DNA of 64,000 nt from Blastococcus haudaquaticus (GTDB lineage Bacteria; Actinomycetota; Actinomycetes; Mycobacteriales; Geodermatophilaceae). Positions 19,336 through 27,433 of the stretch are shown here, piece by piece. Location: contig NZ_OCNK01000001.1 in NCBI RefSeq assembly GCF_900230285.1, positions 806,001 through 870,000 on the forward strand, given 5' to 3'. The notes beneath the pieces are model-generated. The model saw nothing but the letters and a program-made list of their open reading frames with translations, was not told the origin of the DNA and made no database searches. Within the stretch, counting starts at the first letter, position 1. Every line of letters begins with the position of its first letter. Position numbers and translations under genes: made by a program.

Positions 19336-20685
19336 TCAGCCCGTCTCGACGCGGCTCGCGACGCGGGCGGCAACGACCACCGGGTCGTAGGTCGGCGAGA
19401 ACGGCGGCGCGTAGGAGAGGTCGGCCCCGGCGAGCTCCTCGGCGTGCATCCCGGCCCAGATCGCCGTGGCGAACACGTCGATCCGCTTCGCACTGCCCGG
19501 ACCCCCGACGATCTGCGCACCCAGGAGCAGGCCGGAGCCGCGCTCGGTGATGAGCTTGACGTGGATGGGTGCGGCCCTCGGGTAGTAGCCGGCCCGGGTG
19601 GAGGACTCGATCAGCTCGGTGCGGTAGTCGTAGCCGCCCTCCTCCGCCTGGGTGGTGCACAGGCCGGTCCGTGCGACCTCGACGTCACCGACCTTGGTCA
19701 TCGCCGTCCCGAGGACGCCGGAGAAGCGGGCCGGCCGCCCGCCGATCACCGACCCGGCCACCCGCCCCTGCTTGTTGGCGTGCGTGCCGAGCGCGACGTG
19801 GATCGCCTCGCCGGTGATCCGGTGGAAGGTCTGCGCGCAGTCGCCCGCGGCGAAGACCTCGGGGTGCGAGCGGCTGCGCTGGGTGTGCGCGACGTCGACG
19901 GCGCCGGTCGTGCCCAGGGCCAGGCCCGCCTCCCGCGCCAGCGTCGTCTCCGGCCCCATGCCCAGCCCGAGCACGACGAGGTCGGTGTCGTAGCTGCCCT
20001 CGTCGGTGCGCACCGCGCGGACCGCGCCGTCGACCCCCACCTCGATCTCGCGCACCGGCTGGTTCGACTGCACGTCGATGCCCATCGCGCACATCGCGGC
20101 GCAGACCTTCTCGCCCATGTCGTCGTCCAGCTGCGCCATGGGGAGCGGGTCGGCGAGGACGACGGTCACCTCGAGGCCGCGGGTCTGCAGCACCTCGGCC
20201 ATCTCCAGCCCGATGTACCCGCCGCCGAGGACCACGGCCCGCTTCGCACCCGCCGCGATGGCAGCCCGGATGTCGGCGCCGTCGGCGAGGCGGTGCACCC
20301 CGTGCACGCCGTCGGCGTCGAGCCCCGCGATGGGCGGCCGGAAGGGCTTGCCGCCCGTCGCGACGACGAGGGAGTCGTAGCCCAGCCGCTCGCCGCCGAC
20401 CACGACCTGCCGGGCCGCGAGGTCGATCCCCTCGGCACGGGTGCCGGTGCGGACGACGACGTCCTGCGCCGCGAAGTCGGCCGGGGTGCGGGCGAGCAGC
20501 TGGTCGCGGTCCTCGACCAGCCCGCCGATCCAGTACGGGATGCCGCAGGCGGAGTAGGAGATCTCCGGGCCCTGCTCCAGCACGACGATCTCCAGCTCGG
20601 AGGCACCGCGCAGCCGCCGCGCCTGGGCCGCCGCCGACAACCCCGCGGCGTCCCCGCCGATGACGACCAACCGCTCGGTGCTCAC
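19336..20685 (-). CDS. FAD-dependent pyridine nucleotide-disulfide oxidoreductase, CoA-disulfide-reductase-like
   Basis: A 449-residue two-dinucleotide-fold flavoprotein. The FAD fold opens with VVIGGDAAGLSAAAQARRL. The single redox Cys is in SACGIPYWIGG, the mark of the CoA-disulfide reductase/NADH oxidase/Npx group, which lacks the CxxxxC pair. The NAD(P) fold is AVVLGGGYIGLEMAEVL, and the second FAD motif is EVFAAGDCAQ. The C-terminal dimerisation domain follows. Candidates are CoA-disulfide reductase, NADH oxidase or persulfide reductase; sequence alone does not decide. It is followed 3 bp later by the pentapeptide gene. Confidence 0.88.
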   Translation of the reverse strand: MSTERLVVIGGDAAGLSAAAQARRLRGASELEIVVLEQGPEISYSACGIPYWIGGLVEDRDQLLARTPADFAAQDVVVRTGTRAEGIDLAARQVVVGGERLGYDSLVVATGGKPFRPPIAGLDADGVHGVHRLADGADIRAAIAAGAKRAVVLGGGYIGLEMAEVLQTRGLEVTVVLADPLPMAQLDDDMGEKVCAAMCAMGIDVQSNQPVREIEVGVDGAVRAVRTDEGSYDTDLVVLGLGMGPETTLAREAGLALGTTGAVDVAHTQRSRSHPEVFAAGDCAQTFHRITGEAIHVALGTHANKQGRVAGSVIGGRPARFSGVLGTAMTKVGDVEVARTGLCTTQAEEGGYDYRTELIESSTRAGYYPRAAPIHVKLITERGSGLLLGAQIVGGPGSAKRIDVFATAIWAGMHAEELAGADLSYAPPFSPTYDPVVVAARVASRVETG

Positions 20686-20722
20686 CGGAGCAGCGTCGCA
20701 CCCCGGTACGACGAGCGGGAGG

Positions 20723-22156
20723 TCACGGCGCCACGAGCCCGCGCACGCCGGCCAGGTCGCGTACCCCGGCGCTGCGGAAGACCTTGCCCGGGTTGAGCAG
20801 TCCGGCAGGGTCGAGGGCGTCCTTGATCGCGCGGTGCACGTCGAGCGCGACCGGGCCGATCTCGCGCTCGAGCCAGTCGACCTTGATCGAGCCGACGCCG
20901 TGCTCGCCCGTGATGGTGCCGCCCAGGGACAGCCCGAGCTCGAGGATGTCGTCGAAGGCGGCGAAGGCCCGCTCCCGCTCGTCGGCGTCGGCCGGGTCGA
21001 AGCAGATGGTCGGGTGCATGTTGCCGTCGCCCGCGTGGCCGACGACCCCGATGGTGAGCGCGCGGGCGGCGGCGATCGCGTCGCACCCGTCGAGGAACGC
21101 GGCGATCCGGGACCGCGGCACGGCGACGTCGTCGATCAGCGTGCTGCCCAGTTGTTCCAGTGCCGGCAGGGCCATCCGCCGGGCCTGCAGCAGCAGGTCG
21201 CCCTCGGCCGGGTCGTCGGTGGTGTGCACGAACTCCGCGCCGGCCTCGCGGCAGAGCTCCGCCAGCGCCTCGATCTCCCGGAGCGCCGCCTCGCCACCGG
21301 CGTCGGACTGCGCCACCAGAAGCGCGTGGGCGGTGCGGTCGAGGTCGGCCTTCAGCAGGTCGTCCACCGCGCAGATGCAGGTGTTGTCCATGACCTCCAG
21401 CAGGCTGGGCACCAGGCCCGTGGTGACCACCCGCTCCACGACCTGGCCGGTCTGCGCCGTCGTCGCGAAGGTGGCGACGAGGGTGACCGGCACCGACGGG
21501 GCCGGCCGCAGCGCGAGGGTCGCTTCCGTGATCACGCCGAGCGTGCCCTCCGAGCCCACGAACAGCCGGGCCAGGTCGTAGCCGGCGACGCCCTTGACCG
21601 TCCGCCGTCCGGTGCGCAGCACCCGCCCGTCGGCGAGCACGGCCTCCAGGCCCAGCACGTAGTCGGTGGTCACCCCGTACTTCACGCAGCACAGGCCGCC
21701 GGAGTTGGTCGACAGGTTGCCGCCGATCGTGCACCAGTCGTAGCTCGAGGGATCCGGGGGATAGAACAGCCCGGCACCCGCGACGGCGTCGCGCAGCGAC
21801 TTGTTCACCACCCCGGGCTGCACCACGGCGAGCCGGTCGGCGGGCGAGACCTCCAGGACGGCGTCCATCCGGGTCATCACGAGCGTGATCGCGCCGTCGA
21901 CGGCGTTGCTGGAACCGGCCAGCCCCGACCCCGCTCCGCGCGGGACGACCGGCACCCCGTGCCTGGTGGCGACCTCCATGACCGCGACCACGTCGGCCGT
22001 GGACCGTGGGAGGACGACCGCCGCCGGGAGGCCGGCCGGTGCGAGCATCGCCTGGTCGCGGGCGTAGGACGACGTGACGTCGGGGTCGGTGAGCACGCCG
22101 TCGGGACCGAGCGCGTCCCGCAGCTCGGTGGCCCAGGGAGTTGTGGTCGCCGTCAC
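20723..22156 (-). CDS. FAD-linked oxidase, GlcD/D-lactate dehydrogenase type
   Basis: A 477-residue VAO/PCMH-fold flavoenzyme. The FAD domain shows VVPRGAGSGLAGSSNAVDG, PPDPSSYDWCTIGGNLSTN, GGLCCVKYGVTTDYVLGLE and LFVGSEGTLGVITEATLAL. The C-terminal domain ends with VGHAGDGNMHPT, GEHGVGSIK and DPAGLLNPGKVF, all typical of GlcD-like 2-hydroxyacid dehydrogenases. The likely substrate is glycolate or D-lactate. The GlcE/GlcF partners are not adjacent, so it may work alone. The GTG at 22156 has a purine-rich GGAAAG before it and gives a normal N-terminus. It ends 37 bp upstream of the CoADR-like gene and is probably in the same transcript. Confidence 0.9.
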   Translation of the reverse strand: MTATTTPWATELRDALGPDGVLTDPDVTSSYARDQAMLAPAGLPAAVVLPRSTADVVAVMEVATRHGVPVVPRGAGSGLAGSSNAVDGAITLVMTRMDAVLEVSPADRLAVVQPGVVNKSLRDAVAGAGLFYPPDPSSYDWCTIGGNLSTNSGGLCCVKYGVTTDYVLGLEAVLADGRVLRTGRRTVKGVAGYDLARLFVGSEGTLGVITEATLALRPAPSVPVTLVATFATTAQTGQVVERVVTTGLVPSLLEVMDNTCICAVDDLLKADLDRTAHALLVAQSDAGGEAALREIEALAELCREAGAEFVHTTDDPAEGDLLLQARRMALPALEQLGSTLIDDVAVPRSRIAAFLDGCDAIAAARALTIGVVGHAGDGNMHPTICFDPADADERERAFAAFDDILELGLSLGGTITGEHGVGSIKVDWLEREIGPVALDVHRAIKDALDPAGLLNPGKVFRSAGVRDLAGVRGLVAP

Positions 22157-22219
22157 CTTTCCCACGGTAGCGGGCCGTGGACACGGTCCGGCCCGACCCG
22201 GCACTGGTTGGATGACGGC

Positions 22220-22453
22220 ATGGCCCGGCGACCTCGGTGGAGCGACCTCAGCGACCGTGACCGCGGGATGGTGGTGGTCGGCGCCTCCGTCGACGGGGCC
22301 CTGCGGCTCGCGGCCCTCGCCGACCTGAGGCGACGCCCCGAAACGGCGATCCGTGGCCGCAAGTGGGTCTGGGCGACCGTCCTCGGGCTCACCAGCTCGG
22401 TGGGTCTGATCCCGGCCGGCTACTTCCTGTTCGGCCGGCGCCGCGACAGCTAG
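22220..22453 (+). CDS. Small membrane protein, PLDc_N-like
   Basis: A 77-residue protein: a charged N-terminal half (RPRWSDLSDRDRGMVVVGAS, then AALADLRRRPE) and one hydrophobic helix (VWATVLGLTSSVGLIPAGYF) ending in GRRRDS. The layout recalls the short PLDc N-terminal/DUF5652-type family. Its TAG overlaps the TAG of convergent pyrE in a shared CTAG. Confidence 0.6.
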   Translation: MARRPRWSDLSDRDRGMVVVGASVDGALRLAALADLRRRPETAIRGRKWVWATVLGLTSSVGLIPAGYFLFGRRRDS

Positions 22454-23052
22454 GCCAGGCCGAGGTCGGCCAGGGAGAACGCGGCGCGGTACTCGAACCC
22501 GGCCTTCTCCACGGCCTCGCGCCCGCCGCGGTCGACGATCACCGCGATCCCGATGACCTCGGCGCCGGCCTCCTGGAGGGCCTCGGCCGCGGTGAGCGGG
22601 CTGCCGCCGGTGGTCGACACGTCCTCGACCACGAGGACGGCGCGCCCCTCGACGTCCGGGCCCTCGATCCGGCGCTGCAGGCCGTGCGCCTTGCCGGCCT
22701 TGCGGACGACGCAGGCGTCCAGGAAGCCCTCTCCGTCGGACGCCGCGTGCAGCATCGCCGTCGCGACCGGGTCCGCGCCGAGGGTCAGCCCGCCGACGAC
22801 GTCGTAGCGCAGGTCGCGGGTCAGCTGCCGCATCACGCGGCCGACCAGCGGGGCGCCCTCGTGGTGCAGCGTGAGCCTGCGCATGTCGATGTACCAGTCG
22901 GCCTCGCGCCCCGAGGAGAGCGTGACCTTGCCGTGCACCACGGCCAGCTCGACGATGAGCTCGAGCAGCCGGTCACGGTCGGGGTGCGTGGCCCCGTTCC
23001 AGGGCCCCGCCCCGAGGGACGAGGGGTGGGGGGGAATGGGGTCCTTTTCCAT
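22450..23052 (-). CDS. pyrE: Orotate phosphoribosyltransferase
   Basis: PyrE transfers PRPP ribose phosphate to orotate to form OMP in pyrimidine synthesis. The 200-residue protein has KVTLSSGREADWYIDMRR, TLGADPVATAML and the PRPP loop AVLVVEDVSTTGGSPLTA. Conserved sequence begins at about residue 24 (DRDRLLELI). The first 22 codons, starting ATG-GAA-AAG-GAC at 23052, lie inside hairpin repeat copy 2 and read as a Pro/Gly-rich tail with no family counterpart that I know. I see no other plausible in-frame start close to the conserved region, so the start codon seems to be supplied by the repeat. The stop is shared with the convergent small gene in a CTAG. Confidence 0.93.
   Translation of the reverse strand: MEKDPIPPHPSSLGAGPWNGATHPDRDRLLELIVELAVVHGKVTLSSGREADWYIDMRRLTLHHEGAPLVGRVMRQLTRDLRYDVVGGLTLGADPVATAMLHAASDGEGFLDACVVRKAGKAHGLQRRIEGPDVEGRAVLVVEDVSTTGGSPLTAAEALQEAGAEVIGIAVIVDRGGREAVEKAGFEYRAAFSLADLGLA
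22989..23046 (-). repeat. Intergenic hairpin repeat, copy 2, inside the pyrE 5' end
   Basis: Read on the minus strand it begins AAGGACCCC and continues with the same C-rich, GGGGCGGG-containing middle as the other copies. The outer stem is CCCCATTCC/GGAACGGGG with a single A-C mismatch. Unlike the other copies it is translated, forming codons 3-22 of pyrE. Confidence 0.75.
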
Positions 23053-23085
23053 GAGAGCGACCCTAGACACGGCCCCGGACAAGCC

Positions 23086-23125
23086 GCAGGGCCGCCGTCC
23101 GACCGGAGTCGGACGACGGCCCTGC
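23086..23125 (-). terminator. Terminator of the fasciclin lipoprotein gene
   Basis: An 18-bp stem with a 4-nt loop (GCAGGGCCGTCGTCCGAC on the minus strand) lies 13 bp past the stop. Its one non-Watson-Crick position is a G-U pair only in minus-strand RNA, which fits use by the minus-strand gene. Confidence 0.85.
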
Positions 23126-23138
23126 GACGGCGTCGCGA

Positions 23139-23807
23139 TCAGGAAGCGGCGGGGGCCAGCACCTGGTCGATGATGTAGACGGTGGCGTTGGCGGTCTGCA
23201 CGTTCCCGCAGATCACCGAGGCCTCCATCTGGGTGACGGTGCCCTCCATGGCGATGGTGAAGTTCTCACCCTCGCCCTCGATGGTGACCTCGTCGTTGTT
23301 CAGCGTGGTGTGCGTGCCGGCCAGCTCCTCCGGGGTCAGGCGACCCGGGATGACGTGGTGGGTCAGCACGGTGGTCAGCTGCGCGGTGTCGGCCAGCAGT
23401 CCGTTCAGCGCGTCGGCCGGGACCGCCTCGAAGGCCGGGTTGGCCGGGGCCAGCACGGTGATGTCGTCGGTGGTGTTCAGGGTGTCGCCGAGGTTCGCGG
23501 CGGTCACGGCCTGGACCAGCGTGGACAGCGCCGGGTTGTTGCTGGCGGCGGTGGCGACCGGGTCGTCGGTCATCCCGGTGAAGCTGCCCTCGCCCTCGGT
23601 GGGGACCGCGGAGCAGCCGGCACCGAACGGCTCGTCGGACATCGGCATCGCGCTCTCGGAGGTCTCCGAGCTCTCCATGCTGGTGCTGCTCTCGGCGGCC
23701 GCGCCGGTGTCCTCGGCCGCGTCGTCCGAGCCGCAGGCGCTCAGCGTGATGGCGAGCGTGGAGACGGCGGTGAGAAGGACGCCGCGGGTGAGCATGTTGT
23801 TCTTCAC
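23139..23807 (-). CDS. Fasciclin-domain lipoprotein
   Basis: A 222-residue exported protein. The signal peptide ends in a lipobox (TLSAC, Cys at about 25), so it should be lipid-anchored. A Ser/Glu/Met-rich linker follows (SSTSMESSETSESAMPMSDE). The FAS1 domain (about 75-222) shows DDPVATAASNNPALSTLVQAV, ITVLAPANPAFEAVP, VLTHHVIPGRLT and a closing ATVYIIDQVLAP. It resembles MPT83/MPT70-type proteins of the mycobacterial SigK regulon, which sit near a molybdoenzyme gene; here too the upstream gene is a molybdoenzyme. No sigK or rskA is in the window. A strong terminator follows. Confidence 0.93.
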   Translation of the reverse strand: MKNNMLTRGVLLTAVSTLAITLSACGSDDAAEDTGAAAESSTSMESSETSESAMPMSDEPFGAGCSAVPTEGEGSFTGMTDDPVATAASNNPALSTLVQAVTAANLGDTLNTTDDITVLAPANPAFEAVPADALNGLLADTAQLTTVLTHHVIPGRLTPEELAGTHTTLNNDEVTIEGEGENFTIAMEGTVTQMEASVICGNVQTANATVYIIDQVLAPAAS

Positions 23808-23948
23808 GAGATGGTGCTCCTTTGTCCTGTCCGTGCGACCGCATTGTCGCGGGCGGGTGGTGCGCCGGCCGCGGGGAGCGGTCCGGAGTGTCGCGTCACC
23901 GGCGGGTGCCGGGACGGGTCCGTGGGTCCGGTCGAGCCGGGGGCGCGC

Positions 23949-25634
23949 TCACCCGGCGACGACCTGGATGGAGTGCCAGCCACTCGAGCCGGCGGGGAAC
24001 GGAGCGGCGCGGTCCTCGGTCTGCACCTCGCCGTCGGCGCCGGTGGCGCGCACGGTGATCGAGTGCCGGCCGGCCGGGAAGTCGTAGGGCAGGACCCACT
24101 GCCGCCAGAGGTCGGCGTCGACCTCGGGCGAGAGCTCGGCCTCCGCCCAGTCCTCCTCGTCGACCCGGACCTCCACCTTGGCGATGCCGCGGGTCTGGGC
24201 CCACGCGACGCCGGCGATGGCGCGCCGTCCGGCCGGGAACTCGCGCAGCGGTGCCGGGGTGTCGATCCGCGAGGCGATCTTGATCGGCCCCTCGGCCGCC
24301 CAGTCGCGCTCGGTCCAGTAGGCGTCGACGGCATCGAACGTGGTGGCCTCGATGCGCACCAGCCACTTGCAGGCCGACACGTAGCCGTACAGGCCGGGGA
24401 TGAGCATCCGGACGGGGAACCCGTGCTCGACCGGGAGCGGCTCGCCGTTCATCCCGAAGGCGAGCATCGCGTCCTCGACCTCGAGGGCGTTGCGGGTGGG
24501 GGCACCGATGGTCATGCCGTCCTCGGATCGGCACAGCAGCTGGTCGCTGCCGGAACGGATGCCGTTCTCCTCGAGCAGGGCGCCCAGCGGGACGCCGATC
24601 CAGCGCGCGGTACCGGCCAGGCCACCGCCGACCTCGTTGGAGACGCAGGTGAGCGTGATGTCCCGCTCGATGATGTCGTCGCGCTCGAACAGCTCGGCCA
24701 GCGTGTAGCTGCGCGGGGAGTCGAACATCCCGGCCATCTCCAGCCGGTAGTCGGCCGGTCGGATCCGCGGCACGCTGATCGCGGTGTCCACGCGGTAGAA
24801 CTCGCGGTTGTCGGTGAAGAGCGGCGTCAGCCCGTCGACGTCGGCGGCGAGGTCGGCACCGGCGGGCAGTGCGGCGGCCCGCGAGGTCGGCGTCGGCAGG
24901 TCGAGGGCGGCGCGGTCCCCGGCGATGTCGAACCGCCGCTGGAGCAGGCGGCCCCCGCCACCGGTGACGGCGGCCGCGCCGATCGCCACCCCGCTGGTGA
25001 GGAAGAAGCGACGACGGTCGAGAGCTGCGCCCTTGCGATCGCCGGAGCCCAGGACCTCGCGGAGCCGCTCGACGACGCGCTGGTCAGCGTGCGCCGCCTC
25101 TCCCTCCGAGGGGGCGACGCCGGAGGGAGAGGCGACAGTCCGGGGAGCGACGGCGAGCGGGGCGAGGAGCGCGAAGAGCGCGAGGACACCCCCGCCGGCG
25201 CCGAGCAGCGACGGCAGCATGTCGAGAGGGCCGCCCGCAGGGCGGGTGACCGCGGCGACCGCGCCGACGAGACCGAACAGCGCGATGCCGAGGGCGCCGA
25301 GCCGGCGGTTGCGCAGTCCGACGACACCGACGACGAGCGCGTAGACCGCGATGATCACGAGGGTTCCGACGACCAGCGCGATCTTGTCGTTCTCGCCGAA
25401 GGTCCGGATGGCGAAGGCCTTGACCGGCTCCGGGGTCAGCGTGATGGCGGCGTCGCCGACGGCGATGACCGGCGAGGAGGCGACGCCGACCACACCGGCG
25501 ATCAGCTCCGCGACGCCGAGCGCGACAGCCGCGGCCAGCAGGCCGGCCAGCGCCGCGAGCGCCGTCCGTCCACGGGCACCGCCGGTGGGCGACGCATCCG
25601 GGGTGGGCGCCGGGGCCTGCATGGACGTGGTCAC
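23949..25634 (-). CDS. Membrane-anchored molybdopterin-dependent oxidoreductase (sulfite-oxidase family)
   Basis: A 561-residue hybrid. Residues 24-165 hold four hydrophobic helices. After a linker comes a twin-arginine stretch and fifth helix (DRRRFFLTSGVAIGAAAV, about 206-223). The rest is a sulfite-oxidase-type Moco domain: YRLEMAGMFDSPRSY, the Cys ligand in ITLTCVSNEVGG, the VRMLIPGLYGYVSACKWL block, then a dimerisation domain from about 440. The layout implies Sec insertion of the first helices and Tat export of the folded Moco domain. The substrate is unknown. It lies 141 bp upstream of the fasciclin gene on the same strand. Confidence 0.92.
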   Translation of the reverse strand: MTTSMQAPAPTPDASPTGGARGRTALAALAGLLAAAVALGVAELIAGVVGVASSPVIAVGDAAITLTPEPVKAFAIRTFGENDKIALVVGTLVIIAVYALVVGVVGLRNRRLGALGIALFGLVGAVAAVTRPAGGPLDMLPSLLGAGGGVLALFALLAPLAVAPRTVASPSGVAPSEGEAAHADQRVVERLREVLGSGDRKGAALDRRRFFLTSGVAIGAAAVTGGGGRLLQRRFDIAGDRAALDLPTPTSRAAALPAGADLAADVDGLTPLFTDNREFYRVDTAISVPRIRPADYRLEMAGMFDSPRSYTLAELFERDDIIERDITLTCVSNEVGGGLAGTARWIGVPLGALLEENGIRSGSDQLLCRSEDGMTIGAPTRNALEVEDAMLAFGMNGEPLPVEHGFPVRMLIPGLYGYVSACKWLVRIEATTFDAVDAYWTERDWAAEGPIKIASRIDTPAPLREFPAGRRAIAGVAWAQTRGIAKVEVRVDEEDWAEAELSPEVDADLWRQWVLPYDFPAGRHSITVRATGADGEVQTEDRAAPFPAGSSGWHSIQVVAG

Positions 25635-25736
25635 GCCCTGTCTTCGGGCGCTGCGGCGGATCCGGATTCGTCCGGCGAAAAATTATCTGGGACACAACCG
25701 AACGTGTGACGGAGACGGGTCTGCCAGGCTGGCGCT

Positions 25737-26207
25737 GTGCCGACCGATCAGTCCCCCACCGAGGACGCCGCCACGCGGCCGCCCATGCCGACCTCCGTCC
25801 GGGTCGCCGTCATCGCCATGGGCGTGCTCGCCGCGCTGCTGCTGACCAACGCCGCGCTGCTCTGGTACAGCTACGACGAGGCCGTCGACCGCATCGTGCG
25901 GGACGGCGACGACGTCTCCCGCTCGGAGGCGAGCCAGTTCGTGATCATGTCGCTGGTCCCGTACCTGATCATCGGGCTGGTGCTCGCGCTGGCCGCCTGG
26001 TTCCTGCCGCGCCGTCAGCCCTGGGCGCGCTGGATGGGACTCGCCGCCGCCGGGCTGCTCGTGCTGCTGTCGCTCATGTCGGCGCTGAGCCTGGGCGGCG
26101 TCACCATCTCGTTGCTGCTGCTGCTCGTGCTCTCGGTCGCGTCGGTGACCAGCCTGCTGGCACGGACCACGGGGGCGTGGGTACCCAAGCTGCGCGCCTC
26201 CGCCTGA
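25737..26207 (+). CDS. Membrane protein, four helices, unknown function
   Basis: A 156-residue protein with four hydrophobic segments: VRVAVIAMGVLAALLLTNAA, FVIMSLVPYLIIGLVLALAA, WMGLAAAGLLVLLSLMSAL and VTISLLLLLVLSVASV. A polar loop after helix 1 contains YDEAVDRIVRDGDDVS. The GTG start at 25737 lies 102 bp from the divergent molybdoenzyme. I recognise no named family. It converges on the gene at 26253 across a terminator. Confidence 0.7.
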   Translation: MPTDQSPTEDAATRPPMPTSVRVAVIAMGVLAALLLTNAALLWYSYDEAVDRIVRDGDDVSRSEASQFVIMSLVPYLIIGLVLALAAWFLPRRQPWARWMGLAAAGLLVLLSLMSALSLGGVTISLLLLLVLSVASVTSLLARTTGAWVPKLRASA

Positions 26208-26216
26208 CCGCCGTCA

Positions 26217-26242
26217 CCGGCGCCCCCGCGCGGGGGCGCCGG
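26217..26242. terminator. Bidirectional terminator
   Basis: A perfect 11-bp palindromic stem (CCGGCGCCCCC/GGGGGCGCCGG) with loop GCGC, 9 bp past one stop and 10 bp before the convergent stop. Confidence 0.85.
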
Positions 26243-26252
26243 CGACCGGAGG

Positions 26253-26936
26253 TCAGCCCTGCCCGTTGGCGCGCTGCCAGCCCCGGTAGCGGTACCACTC
26301 GTTGGACGGCTTGAGCGCCAGCGCGACGATGCCGACCGCCGTGAGGATCAACTGGAACCAGCCCAGCGAGGTCAGGAATCCGGTGCTCTCGCTCGTCCCG
26401 GCAGCCAGACCGATGAGTCCGAACACCAGGCTGATGCCGCCGAGCACGAACAGCACGATGCGGGCCCAGTTCCGGCCCTTCCACGCGAACCACAGGAAGA
26501 GCACCTGCAGTGCGGTGATGATCAGCCCGATGGTCACGCCGATGATCAGGCCCGACCGGACGACCTCCTCCGTGACGGCGGGGTCGGTGGTGGTCTGCAG
26601 CGTCTGGTCGATCAGAGTGTCGACGTCGGAGAACGTCACGATCGACGCGATCAGCCCGATGATCAGGCTGGCGACGAGGGCGCCTATACCGATCCGCACC
26701 GTCTGCGGCCGCTCCATGGCGGGCGGGGCGCCGTGCCCGGTGGGGGCCGACGGTGCCGGCGCGTACCCGGGGTACTGCTGGCCGTAGGACGGCTGCTGCC
26801 CCTGCGGCGGCTGCTGGCCGTAGGACTGCTGCGGCGGCGCGTTCCACCCCTGCGGCGGGCCACCCTGTCCCTGCGGAGGTCCGGGCTGGCCCTGCTGGCC
26901 CTGGTCGCCGTACGGACCGCTCTGTCCTGATGTCAT
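26253..26936 (-). CDS. Membrane protein with Gln/Pro/Gly-rich N-terminus
   Basis: A 227-residue protein. The first 75 residues are low-complexity (GQQGQPGPPQGQGGPPQG, SYGQQ repeats). Four helices follow: IGIGALVASLIIGLIASIV, LIIGVTIGLIITALQVLFLW, IVLFVLGGISLVFGLIGLAA and LILTAVGIVALALK, ending YRYRGWQRANGQG. This layout is common in actinobacterial DUF4064/DUF4190-like proteins, but I cannot name the family. The ATG at 26936 is clear. Function unknown. Confidence 0.75.
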   Translation of the reverse strand: MTSGQSGPYGDQGQQGQPGPPQGQGGPPQGWNAPPQQSYGQQPPQGQQPSYGQQYPGYAPAPSAPTGHGAPPAMERPQTVRIGIGALVASLIIGLIASIVTFSDVDTLIDQTLQTTTDPAVTEEVVRSGLIIGVTIGLIITALQVLFLWFAWKGRNWARIVLFVLGGISLVFGLIGLAAGTSESTGFLTSLGWFQLILTAVGIVALALKPSNEWYRYRGWQRANGQG

Positions 26937-27039
26937 GTTCAGCCTCCCGCTCGGTGCGATTCCCGGCGATCATGCTGGAACCCGGGGCATGGCGACGAGC
27001 CCTGCGGGGCGTGTCGTCCCCCGGTCGTGTCAGCGCGGT

Positions 27040-27276
27040 TCAGCGGAACCGGTCGTCGAGCGCGGCGACATCCCGCCAGGCCGCGGTCAGCCAACCGGCA
27101 ACGGAGGTGACCAGGCCCCAGAAGAGCGCGTTCCCGAGCACTACCCCGAGGCCCACCATGGACGCAGCGATCGTCGCCACCAGGCCCACCAGTGCCAGGA
27201 GTCTCGTCACCGTCCTGCCCCACACGAGGACCCGGTGCTCGGTGTCCACCCGCTGCCACCGCGCCCGTACGTCCAT
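27040..27276 (-). CDS. Small membrane protein, unknown function
   Basis: A 78-residue protein with a basic N-terminus (MDVRARWQRVDTEHRVLVWG) and two helices (LLALVGLVATIAASMVGLGV and FWGLVTSVAGWLTAAW). I chose the ATG at 27276; a longer frame runs back toward the clpB terminator but has low-complexity sequence. No family recognised. Confidence 0.6.
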   Translation of the reverse strand: MDVRARWQRVDTEHRVLVWGRTVTRLLALVGLVATIAASMVGLGVVLGNALFWGLVTSVAGWLTAAWRDVAALDDRFR

Positions 27277-27376
27277 GACCCTGCCTCTCGCCGCTGGTCG
27301 TCCCCGGGATGGCGACGCTCCGGCACGGTGGGTCGGTCCGGCGGACGCCCGGGCGTCCTCCACAGCCTGTGGACAG

Positions 27377-27417
27377 CGACGGGCCCGCCGGATCGCGGGG
27401 ATCCGGCGGGCCCGTCG
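27377..27417 (-). terminator. clpB terminator
   Basis: A perfect 18-bp stem (CGACGGGCCCGCCGGATC on one side) with a 5-nt loop, 16 bp past the clpB stop. One of the strongest hairpins in the window. Confidence 0.9.
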
Positions 27418-27433
27418 GGCCGGGTCGGCGGCG

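Noticed and set aside
23053-23082. Longer pyrE reading with ten more residues (MSGAVSRVAL)
   Set aside because: No SD before it and no similarity to OPRT N-termini; the ATG at 23052 is nearer to the conserved start.
27359-27373. TCCACAGCCTGTGGA palindrome as an origin or DnaA site
   Set aside because: Single short palindrome, no cluster of DnaA boxes, no dnaA/dnaN nearby. More likely part of the clpB 3' region.
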